Source: Lutraria lutraria (Eukaryota; Mollusca; Bivalvia; Venerida; Mactridae). Taken from it: a stretch of DNA of 64,000 bases. Each line of letters opens with the position of its first letter. Position 1 is the stretch's first letter. This document shows, piece by piece, positions 24,316 through 36,700 of this stretch. The DNA is taken from positions 7,026,414 through 7,090,413 of the forward strand of contig OZ026835.1 in NCBI GenBank assembly GCA_964023205.1, read 5' to 3'. A program made the position numbers and the translations under genes. The notes below the pieces were generated by a model, which worked only from the letters and a program-made list of their open reading frames with translations, was not told where the DNA came from and did no database searches.

Positions 24316-24776
24316 TCAAACAATGGACACTTTCTGTATTTTAGGGGCAGTCACAGGACGGGGATTTGTAGACGTTGACGGTTTCTCCTGAGGCAACGTA
24401 TTATGGTTATGTCTAAGTGAATTCTGATTATTGATATTATTTTCATGGTCTGCTGCGGACACTTTAGAGTCAGCATTATAACCAACATAACCTGTTTGGT
24501 CATTTTCATGACATAAATCATTTTTATCAGGAGTGTGAGCGGAAGAGCGACTTGCGTCCGATTTGTCAATAGTGAGCAATCTGTCGGTAGTGTTACTTCC
24601 GGAACTAGCGGCGACGTAACGCACCTCCACATGATCCGTTTCCGGAGAGTGGCGATCACGTGGTCGGAATTTCTTTCTATGATAAACTCCGCAAATAAGT
24701 AAAACAACACAAAAGAACACAGAAATTGAGGTACCAATCACAATGTGCACAACTTGGACCTTTTCTGGCTTCGGAC
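24316..24776 (-). CDS. CUB receptor exon 14: TM helix and cytoplasmic tail
   Basis: Acceptor CATTGCAG|GTCCG; the split codon T|GT supplies the last LDLa cysteine. A short PKPEKVQ stem leads to a hydrophobic helix (VVHIVIGTSISVFFCVVLL), the stop-transfer HRKK, then a 121-residue polar tail rich in Ser, Thr, Asp and Asn with no known domain, ending KVSIV-stop. The stop codon TGA is at 24316-24318. Confidence 0.93.
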
Positions 24777-27700
24777 CTGCAATGACAGAATGAAATCATT
24801 TACGTAACAAAACTGTGCTGGTGCAAATAAATAATTTAATATTCACGAATATGAAAAAGAAATTCTTATCCAATATCCTAGAAAGAATTAGTCACAGATG
24901 ATATTATATTTGTACATAGCAAAAATGTATTTATTTGTTACGTAATAGGTATGGACTGTACACAAGAAAAAATGTAGCGGCGATTGAGATCTCGGAATTT
25001 TATAGACATGTTGAAATAATAGCAATCTGTTCTTATATTTCAGACTTTTATATAATTTAAATTGTGTTAATGTTAGTAAAAGAGACTGCTACAAAAAAGT
25101 ATAACTTTCTACTTAACACCAAAACCGAGATGTGATTGTATTTAAATATTTCATGCTCATATTTCCTAATACACTGTATAATACAGTTTCTTTTTGTTCT
25201 TTTATACTTTTCTCTCTCAGAATGGCTTAGAAATCTTCTAACCAACTGTTTATCCGTTATTTCCCGGTTGATTTCCGTCCTTATGAAACATCTAAAACAC
25301 ATTAAACGTTACAAAGCACCTGCTACAAGGTAACGTAAACTTTAGTCTAGGTTGCTAATATTATATATATATTTTCTAATTTTTATCAGCTTATACTAAG
25401 ACAGTGAAGAAACGTGGCTTTGTTTAGAAATGTGGCGCATGACACATTCTTGAATATAATCACATCTGGGTAGCAGTAAAACATTTGTTATATATTATGT
25501 TATAAGTTTTGTTATAAGTATTACTGTAACGTTCACATCTTGAACAAAATGACATGGTGAAAATTTTGATAGATAAATAACATAACAAACATATTTCACT
25601 CATAAAATGAGTATGCAATAAACCCAGATGAGTCTCGATACTATATTTGCTCCATGAAATAATCAGATAAAATGATGAATCAAAATGCCATTTTTGGAAT
25701 ACTCGTATGGCATTACGTCACGAAATTTATGTCTCAGGTTGATTAATTCAACCGTTTGTGATACATGAAGAATTTTCGGCGGACTGGTTATGATATGCTA
25801 GTACTGTCGAATAATCACTATTTTAATTTAACTGGGATATGCGAATTCAAATATTAAGTATCTTTTCCGAGTTATTCTAAAATATATACACAATGTTATA
25901 ATGAAATATTTTGATATTAGAAAAAATAAGCACAACACAAGAGGGCTAAATGCCCTATAACCGCTCACCAGAAATCTTCAGTGAAGAATAATTTTTCACT
26001 TTTTTCCTATTTTGAACCTCGCAGCCATAATTTGAACAAACGTGGTAGAGGTCGCCAAACAAACAGTACTACATACAAAATATCTAAGCTCTAGGCCTTC
26101 TGGTTTTGAACAAGAAGATATTTTTGATTTTAATATATAAGCCTATATAAATCAAATGACCCCCGAGGGCGGGGCCAAATTTGACCCTATGGCAATAAAT
26201 CTAACCTTTGTGGTTTCGGAGATTTTTTTAATTTTTCCTATATTAGCGTATGTTAATTAAGTGACCCATGGGGCGGTGCCAATTATGACCCTATGGCGAT
26301 AATTTGAACAAACCAAGTAGAGGTCTACTAGACAATGCTACATACCAAATATCCTAGCTATAAGCCTCGTGGTTTCGGAGAAGATTTTTCAAATTTTCCT
26401 ATATACAATTGAATAAACCCCGGGGGCAGGGCCAATTTTGACCTCGGGGACTGTAGTTTTTGATAAGAAGATTTTTTAAATTTCCTATATAAGTCTATGT
26501 AAAATTACGTTAGCTCCGGAGCGGAACCAATTTTGACCTCGGGGCCATAATCTGAACAAACTTGGTAGAGAACCACTAGACAATGCAACATACAAAAGTA
26601 TCTAAGCTCTTGGCCTTGTGGTTTTGGAGAATATTTCTTTAAATTTTCCTATATAAGTCTATATAAATCAAGTAACCTCAAGGGCGATGCCAATTTTGAC
26701 ACTATGGCAATAATGTGAACACACCTGGTAGAGGTCGACTAGACAATGCTACACATCAAATATCAAAGCTCTAGGCATTGTAGTTTTTGATAAGAAGATT
26801 ATAGCAAGTTTTTAATGAAGTTTAATTTTTTTAACAACTTTGAAAGGGGACCACCCAAGGAGCATTGCACCAAAGTTTGGTTGCAATCGGCTCAGCGGAG
26901 TAGGAGGAGATGTTGTTTTAAGTAAATATGGACGCCACTTCACGACGAACGCTGAGTGATCATAAAAGCTCACCTTCAGCACACTGTGCTCTGGTGAGCT
27001 AATTAGTTAAAATAAACGGGTGAATACACGTAGACTATTGAGGCAAATTTAAACACTTGAAGGGATGATGTAAATATATATATTCGGTATCAAAGCCCAA
27101 AAAGGAACTCACATAAATACACCGATAAAAAATAAAATCAGTCACTAATAAATTTTCATTAAATATAAATGAAATAGACAATAAACGCAATCAATATTGG
27201 AACAGATATACATTAAATACACATTACGCAAAATATAAATTCAGCATCCTCGAATAAAATGAAAACGAAATAGGAATGCATACACTGTAATAATTTAACA
27301 AGAGGGTCATATGGCACTATAACCGCTCACAAGAAAAAGACCTTTAGAGAAGAACATTTTTCACTTTTTTTCCTTATGAGGCTACGTAAATTCAAATGAA
27401 TGAACACCCGAGGCGGGGCCAATTTTTACCCCGGCAGCGTAATTTGAACAAACGTGGTTGAGGTCCGCGAGACAATGCTATATACCAAATATCTTAAGAA
27501 GATTTCGGTAAAGATGATTTTTTTAAATTTTCCTATATATAAGCCTACTATATATATCAAGTGACCCCAGGGGCGAAGCCAATTTTGAACCTAGGGCAAT
27601 AATTTGAACATACTTGGTATAGGTCCACAAGACAATGCTACACACAAAATACCTAACCTCTAGGCAATGTAGTTTCTGACGTGAAGATTTTTTAAAATTT

Positions 27701-30700
27701 CCCCGTATAAGTTTATGTAAAATAAAGTTATCCCAGGCCAATTTTGATACCAGCGGAATAATTTGAACAAACTTGATAGACGTCCATTAGACAATGCTAC
27801 ATCCGAAATATCTAAGATCTAGGCATTGTGGTTTCGGACGAGAAGATTCTAAAATATCCCTATACAAATTAGAGTAAACCCCGGGGCGGGCCGATTTTGA
27901 CACAGGGTCATAATTTAAACAAACTTGTTAGTCTGTTAGACACTGGACAGTGTCACATACAAAATATCTAAGGACGGGGCCAATTTTGACCCTAGGGGAA
28001 TAATTTGAACAAACTTAGTATAGGTCCACAAGACAATGCTACACACCAAAATAAGCTCTAGGCATTGTAGTTTCTGACAAGAAGGTTTTTTAATTTCCCG
28101 ATATAAGTCTAAGTAAAATTAACAAAACAACAACAAAAAATTAACAAACTTGGCAGAGTTCCACTAAACAATGCTACACACCTCTAGGCCTGTGGTTTGT
28201 GACTATTTTTAACGAAATTTATTTTTTGGAAAAACTTTGAAAGTGGACTACAAAAAAGATCACTCCGGCAAAGTTTGGTTGCAATCGGAGGAGAAATGTA
28301 AACAAGAGGACTATTATGGCCCTATATCGCTAACTACAAGGAAAGACCGTGAGAGAAACACATCATAAGCCTAGGTATTTACTCAAGTGACCAGGGGGCC
28401 GGGCCAATTTTTACCCCAGGGCCAAAATATCTAAACTTAGGGCCTTCCGGTTTCTGACAAGACGATTTTGTGTATTTTTTCTATGTAAGCATATATGAAA
28501 TAGAGTAATCCCCCGACCAGGGCCAGTTTTCTGACAAGATTTTAATCCCTAAATAAGTCTATGTAAAATCATGTTACCCCCTGGGCGGAGCCATTTTTTA
28601 CCCCAGGTTTTGGACAAGTTTTTTCCTATTGATTGTCATGGCAACCAGAGTTTTTAATGATATTAAAATAGCTTTGGTAGAGCTTCATGCAAGGAACATC
28701 CCGGTAAAGTTTCGCTGAAATTGGCCAACTGCTTAAGAAGGAGATGTTGTTTAAAGTGTTGATGCACTGACGCACACACGCACGCACGGACATCACGCGA
28801 TCACAATAGCTCACCACGAGCAATTTGTGTTTTGGTGAGCTAAAAACACTACAAAATGCACACTAAAAACTGGAATAGTTTTATAGGATTGTTTAATAGT
28901 GATTTATATCGCCCTGAACTATGAAGAAAGGAAATTGAATAAATGTACAGAATACGGTCAAATAGCACATTTGAAACCTTCCGCTACTTAAGGAGTGCTT
29001 AAGAATTATCAGTCAAAACAATAGTGAATAGCATTAATATGGTTACAGGTAACATGTTTGTTAAACGAGTAGAAACATACAATGTCCCAAAACTAAGATA
29101 GATTATACTGAACATGCTGTTAAATAATCATATGAAATAATTTGTTCTGTTCTGGAAGTAAAACACATCCGCCATTAAAATAAAATAACAAAATATTGAC
29201 AACAGAAATATGAAAAAAAAATCTAGTCTAAGCATTGTTAATGGGTATTTCGTTAGATATATATAAAAACAACGAAAATGTTAGTGACTAAATTGGTTTG
29301 AAGAATAGTGAAACACGAGCATAAGAGAGACAGAGAGAGACAGAACTTATAGTTTAAATGTACATACCACGACTTGGTGCCAAATGTGAACCTACGGTAT
29401 ATATATACTTAGTAAATACAGAGCAAGACAAACTTGCAGGTAAAATAATACACATTTAAATACATAGTGTTGAGTATAGTTTATGTCATTATTAGTGTTA
29501 CAAAAAACAACCAAATGGACGAGACGATTTGATTAAAATTTGTGTCCACTTCAGAAGAATTAGACACAGGTGTTAAAGTTGTCAATTAATATGATTTATC
29601 ATTCTTTTCGTTGAATAAAATATTGAAACATTGTTTTCCTATTTCTGAAAGGTAAAAACTATGTTTCAACAAAATCAGTTTCGACAAAAAACTACGGAGA
29701 ATTTTAAAAACTTTAAAAAGCGAATTTCTGCGAAGGAGGTCATGTATTTGTGGAAAAAATACGGCTCTGTTCGTCGATTTTATTTCGAAAACAATGTGCG
29801 CAAAGTTAAGTGATGCTTTTTTAGATACACTTTAAAACTGAAATGTTTTTTTAAAAACCTAAAAAATGAAGTAAAACGCTACAATAATCAGTTTAATGTA
29901 TACAAGCAGCTTACACGATCTATGTAAATAACATGAGTACAATATTATACCATCATCAAACAAAATAAAAACAACAGTTGCAGCCTTACAAGATCTTCAA
30001 CAAATGAAACTGATATGGTATTAGCTATATGAAAGCTTCTTCCAAAAATGTATACATAAACAACCAACATGCATGATAAAATTATGATGGTTATTGTGTT
30101 CGTTCATAGTAAACATATAAATACGCGAGGCATAAAATTGTTTTTAGCTGACCCCTAGGTTGAAGTGTTACTTTTAAGCATGTTTAACGGTGTAGATCAG
30201 CGTTTTATTGAATACATAAGGCACATGGCAGATGATTATCACAGACAAGTTTAACTGTAAAGTACCAGCGCTTACGATTTTGAATAATAACAATGGTCAA
30301 CAAGGTCTTACCGTCACATTGAATGTCATAGTAACGGATATTACAGTCTGTTCATATGTTTTAATTTGTCATAATAACGAATCTTACAATTTGTGAACAC
30401 AGTCCGTAACATTAAAGTAGCGAATGTTACTAACTGTACACATAACCCGGCGTAATGGTAAGAAAACATCAATTGTAATGTGTGCGTATGTATCAGAATA
30501 ACGACGTTTCGGAATAACAATATGTTAATTCTTAACACAGTAAAAATAAATGCGTTCAACTACATGACCGCTGGTTGTTTTTGTATTATTATGTATGTAA
30601 GTTTTTGTTATGTAAGTGACAACCGAACAGGTAATAGAGTCATGCCAACATTTCCTTACCTACACAGACCGCATCTCAAACACTAACATTACCATAAAAG

Positions 30701-33700
30701 GTAATAATAATGTTGGAGAAATTAAATAGCCCGTGCTTAAACCGGCCACACCTAATAACAGAGAGCCAATGCAAATAATAACATCATTAAGTGAAGTAAT
30801 GGATGGTTCTCACATGAAGATCAAAATTCAAAATCCCCAGTTTCTATGTTAACCCTATTAAGATTTATTGACATAATACCCTGCAGCTTCATAATTAATA
30901 AGCAAACTATTTCCAGAACACATATGGACAAAGGCCCATCGTAACATGTAACAGGAATAAAAAAAAACTACATTCAGTAACAAAACAACAGACCCTCAAA
31001 AAAGATATTTTGATTTTGTGCGAAAACAATCCATTTGATGTATTTTTTAACTGCACTTTAATTCACTGTTGTCCAATCCATTAACTCTATTACTGTTCAA
31101 TAACTTCTGTTAAACAATTCTTAATATGAGGGATTATTATGAGTCAATAGATGAAATAACAACATATGTTTAAAGGACAAATCCTGAATTCGTACATCAT
31201 TATGTTATTGTACATCACGTGTTACTGTGCGTCACGTGTTACTGTACATCACTTGATATTTTAAAGAAAGCGTTACTGTATATACCCTTACATCACATGT
31301 TTTATGACTTACTTTTTAAAGCAACAGTTACGTGGAAAAGGTAGATATAAGACATCACGCATTTCTGTACGTTAAGAATATCAATTTTGAATTTAAAAAA
31401 TATTTACTTTATAACAACCTTTGATATAAAGTGCATTTTAGCCATGAATGAACTAGAAAAAACCATAAGATTACATATTTCACAAACATGATATACATAT
31501 CTTTGTATAATATAAATAGTTACATAGTCCGTAAGCATTTTGAAAAGACCTACTTTCCAAACAGAAATGCTCACTTATAGCTATTCGACTATAAATCCTA
31601 ATGTTCTTAACATCTAAAACAGTGACATGCTTTGGGTAGAGTTGTAAAAGGATGTCATATTCAAGAGTCACAAACGTGAGCATTAAAAGGAATGGTAAAC
31701 TATTCAATGACATCCTTTGAAGGATAGCAATTCACGTGACTATACGCCCGAATAAACCACTACATGTTTACTTAGTCATTCAACGAACATGTGACAACTT
31801 TAACTGAATATTGAAACTAGAACTCGGATCTCAATATAGTCAAAACCCACATCACAACGGCGATAATAAAGAAATAAAAAATTCAAAAAATAAATACGTA
31901 CACATTTCGTCGGAATTATCACCAGGTCCACAATTGGGGTATTCATTACACCGAAGGTCTGATGAAATGCAATGACCAGTTTGTTTGCACTTAAATCCGT
32001 AACATGTTCCGGCTAACACAAATAAAAAAACATTTGCCACAATGAATACACGTAATATTATTTTGTAAGATAGTTGTAACATTAGCTTGAAATACGGTTT
32101 CATGTATCTTAGATCTACACCAATCAGGACCGTAGGAACAGATCATAGGGGCTAGAGGGCTTAGTAACTCAATAATTCTGCTACAATGGTAATTAAAAGG
32201 GGCGCCCACTCCAGACAAAGACAAAATCTACAATTCGCAACCCCATCTGAAATTGCTTTCTACGGGCCTGCAAAAACGAAATGAAGGTTTATATTAATGC
32301 AATTTCAATGCAAAACTCGATCAAATCCAAAATCCCACAGAAATATCGTCAATTCGAGTCATTTTTCTTTACTATTGTTCTCTCATGCCAATATGACCAC
32401 ATCATTGGCTACCACATCTGATGCCAGCTTTATACAAGGATGTCATAAGTCAGTGAGAAAGTGAGGGATAGTTGGTTGGTTACTTAAAAGACCCCCCCCC
32501 CCCTTTAAATCAAGACGCATTTAAATTAAATAACGATTGAAACAATGTCTACAATATTTGAATATACTGCGCTCTAAGCAGTGCTTTCAGCAACTTGAAA
32601 ATGGCACCACGTCGATTTTGTTGTTTTGGTTTGCAACAAAGTTTTCGAGATGGATCATTTAGATCTATTAACTCCTTGATAAACATTACCTGCAACGTGT
32701 ATTTCGGTCCAAGAAATTTGGAATCCATTCTGCCCCAACGCACCTTTGGAAACCACAAACCTTACAAACAAAGAAATGAGTATCAAATATCTTACAAAAC
32801 AAACACATGCATTAACAGTCTATGTTTAACATATTATAGTAAAACTAACAAACCAAACAGCAGTTTCATCTACTTACAATTCAGGAATTCTTTGGATTGA
32901 GTATTCATTTTTTTTATAATGTACTTCACGTAAATATTCTAACCACACAAGACAATATACAAAGACAACCAAAAATGACTTCGAATCTCGGAATACAATC
33001 ATTACTAATTAAAAATCTTCTGTGATTCAGAATTCCAAGTTTTTGCAACAAATTATTAAGACTAGTCTAATAATAGAAATGATAATTCGGTATCATCTTC
33101 ATGACGTTAATACGAACAGATCTTACTAAGCGTAAGCGTTGTTAGTTTTAATAAAACTATTATTGCAAAGTGATCTAACTTAAGAAACCTTTAAACATGA
33201 AAAGTTAGTATACCATTGTATCATTTATACGATTATGGTTTAAATAAAGTAAAGTTGAATTATAATAAACAGAGGAATGGAGTAAACCTCGATAATTATA
33301 TATCTTTTGAAAAAAATATATCTATTGTGATATTATGATGGTCTCATAATCAGGCCGCAAGTTGGATAAACAGTGAATATTAGTCCAGAAATTGATAGTC
33401 CCATTAATGAGAAGGTGTTAATTTTGAGTTGATCTCTAAGCGAAGTTTTGCTGTATTTAAGGATTTCTAAAACTATTCACTAAATCTAAACTTTTACTTA
33501 CTGTACAGTTTCTGTATCTCCTTCAGATATTACGGCTTCTTTTGAAAGTTCTGAATCATTAAAAGTGCCACATAGTTCTATCATTTCATCTCCTTTTTGT
33601 ACCCTTAATACAGCATGTTGACAACCGTTACCTGGCAACAAATGGAACATGTATTTCATTTCAAATTTTGAAATATATGTAAAGTATGAACTAACATGTC

Positions 33701-36700
33701 TTTTAAACTGTTTAAAAGTATGTTTCAAAATTTATTTTCGTCCATAGTAATATTAACAAACGTCGTATATTGACAAAAGCATTTTTTGTATTTGGTACTG
33801 GACGGTGCGACATTAGACCAAACAAAAATGATATGGACAACACATTTGTACGCAACATCACGCACTTTATTCGCATATTACTGTTCATTAACAATCAAAT
33901 TAAAACCCTAATACAAATACTATTGACGTAATAATTTAACAAAGTAACTAATCACATTTATACATTTTGTTTGTTTGTTTATATTGGGTTTTACGCCCCT
34001 TTTCAACAGTCAGAGTCATATGAGGCGGACAGTACACCTAATCATCGCTCCTCAGATAAGAACCAGTACTAGACTCCCATCCTCCGTAAGCTACTGCCTA
34101 CTTTCTCACATAAAGAGACATGGTCGTCGGTAGCTAGGCTCGAACCCACGACTATCGATCAGTGAGAGGTTACAGTGATTTGAAGTCAGGGACCTTAACT
34201 ACTCGCACACTATATTTGTAGGCTTAACCTTAAATTCCAAAAATGACAATTTACAACATTATCAAAAGCAGATATTTTAGCTTTATTGTTTTGCTTAAGA
34301 CATTGGAAGTCTCATTGATCGGAGAGCTAGCTAGGATTAGTGGCATCTCCTAAACCCCGTTTTTTTTTTCAACTAAAGAATCGTGACAAAGTACCATCGT
34401 CTATAGGCATCGTTCCTTCAACTTTGAAGTAAGCCAACTCTATCATAATCTTGTTCTGTGGTTTGCTAGCTTTGATTTTCCATTCACAATAAGTTCTACG
34501 CTTGTATTTCATAGGATAATTTGGACTTTCTATCACGCCACCTTTACCGTCACTTTCAATAACATAATTACACCCTGAAATATAGAACATATCGGTAAGA
34601 TTACATGCCTGAACCAGTAAAGCATTTTATTGCTCCAAGTCACCATCTGACCTAGTAGAATTGTTAATACTACATGTTATTGTTTCTTCAATTCTCGTTG
34701 GGGATTTAATTTTGTGGAACGATTAGTCTACGAAATAAAAAATCCTCACGAATATAGATTACGAGACATCTGTCTATTTCCAAAACAACTACTGGTTTGT
34801 TTCGAAACTGAGAAATAAAATAAAATCACAATAACTGTACATGAATACGTAATGAAGTTCCAGAGCAGAGAAAAGTGAAAAAGGTGCAAACAAGAAATAG
34901 TTTTCTCTGTACATTTAATATGTAAAATTGTTGTAAGATACAGAATATTCGAAACACATTACAAAAGCCAGAAACCATCACGAAAACGTGCGGCTAATAT
35001 CGCATGTAGAAAATAAGATCTATTTTCAAAATATAATGAGTTTAATGCACTTTCATGGTGTAATATAATTATGAAAATAAAAGATTAATCTTACTTTTAT
35101 CAAGTTGTTCCTTGGGCATAAACTCGTACGAAGCTTTAAATCCCTGATAGCTTTTGTCTGTTTGAGACTTAAATCTGAATTTGATTTCTCTATGTGCGAC
35201 AATAGGAGCAGGAAACCTTTGGCCACAGAACATGCTGACCGGCGAGTACCGGTTTTCAAGCGTATTCTCATTCGCCTCACTAAGTTCAAGGAAGTCAGAT
35301 GTGTTTAGGCACCTGTAAAGTATCCAATAAATTGATAAAACAGTGTGATATTCAATAAAACATATGGAATTCAGAAGTTTTACAAATGGAAGTATTTTCT
35401 GATGCTAAACCCATTAAAAATGCCAACGAATAACCTTTGTTAGTGGGCATTGTCTTTTTAGCAGCGACCAAATAAATATGTGCATGTATTGTTTATGGAA
35501 GGTTAGGAATGTATTACGAGCACTAAACAGATGATAGTTCGCCATTAACTTACTTCCGGTGATGATGACCATATCTTGAGATGTTAGGACCAACACCGAA
35601 CATGACAAAAGATATAAGCAGTTTCTCATTTCTGTCAGCCGGTCGGAATATGTACACACATTCAATATCACTAGTATATTTCTCCGGGTAACGGGGCGAG
35701 TTGAATGTACCCGATTCAGATTGCTTGCTTTCAAATAAGAATATGCATTCCCCGTCTTGTCCAATAGGTTCACCGGGTATTGCGTAATCTGCAAATAAAT
35801 GTAACAATGCTTTGCATTTTCCAATTTCAAATAGTGAAGCATACATTGCCAAAAAACCTACATGTGTTCAAATAGAATCTTTCAATGTTTTGATAATTTT
35901 GTTTAAACAAGTTGAAACTGTCATAAAATCAAGCATTTGTATGTCACTTTGTGAACCATCTTCATAAAAATTTAACGTCATATTCCTGGGTCACCAGTAA
36001 GCAGTTCCGTTTAGAATGACAATCTATGGATGGTTTCGATAATAGAAGACTATACTATACTTCTCATTCTTTAGGAAATCACGAAGGCACCAAGAGAGCT
36101 ACTTCGGCAATATTTTGTTAACAATCATAATAGAAATCGTTGATTGCATAACAAGTAAATGAGTATTCACAACATGAATATCACGTTCGGGGGAGGTACT
36201 TAAAACGACGACACAAGCAAAGCTAAAACAACGTAAGATCGTACAAAGGAGGATAATTATGTATTAACAGAAACACGTATTTTATTATAGTCATTGTCAG
36301 GCTAAGTAATTGTTACTGACTGTATGTCAATAAATCATGGCGGTTCTGACCTCATAAAGAAATTAGTCCACTATTTAACTTAAAACACTTCGGTAACGTA
36401 CGTTGGTATTGCATGTTTGGAGACTTCCACGCATTGTCCCGGATTCATTTTAGGATATATTCATGAAAGGTAACTGAATACCCTGAATAAAAAGTTTTTT
36501 TAAAGTGGCGATAGTACTTTATCATATATATATTCTTCTCCAATTGAAATAGTCATCAATCCATTTGAAAATAGTTTGGGTTAACGTAATAAGAACAACA
36601 TGACATTTTAAAGAAGTTGAGCTGCAACACTGCAACAACCATAGTCAAATGATATTGATAACAAATGGATGGCAAGGAACAATGCATCATTATGTATTGT

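Larger units (their letters stand above)
24777..31901. other. 7.1-kb intron of the CUB receptor
   Basis: It separates the LDLa exon from the TM exon. It holds three related repeat elements (25939-28843), a 17-bp E-box tandem repeat (31209-31257) and otherwise AT-rich DNA with no supported exon. Confidence 0.75.

Noticed and set aside
24351..24737. 128-codon minus-strand open frame
   Set aside because: It is an out-of-frame shadow of the receptor's TM/tail exon; the overlapping frame has the correct splice phase and the TM helix.
34369..34394. Reading the CUB5 first exon through to the TGA at 34369 as a truncated secreted isoform
   Set aside because: The GATG|GTAC donor restores the domain and links to two further CUB exons and the LDLa in phase; read-through gives a half CUB domain.
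35414..35842. 142-codon minus-strand open frame
   Set aside because: Shadow of the CUB4 first-half exon in another frame; the frame with the CUB motif and splice phases is 35554-35788.
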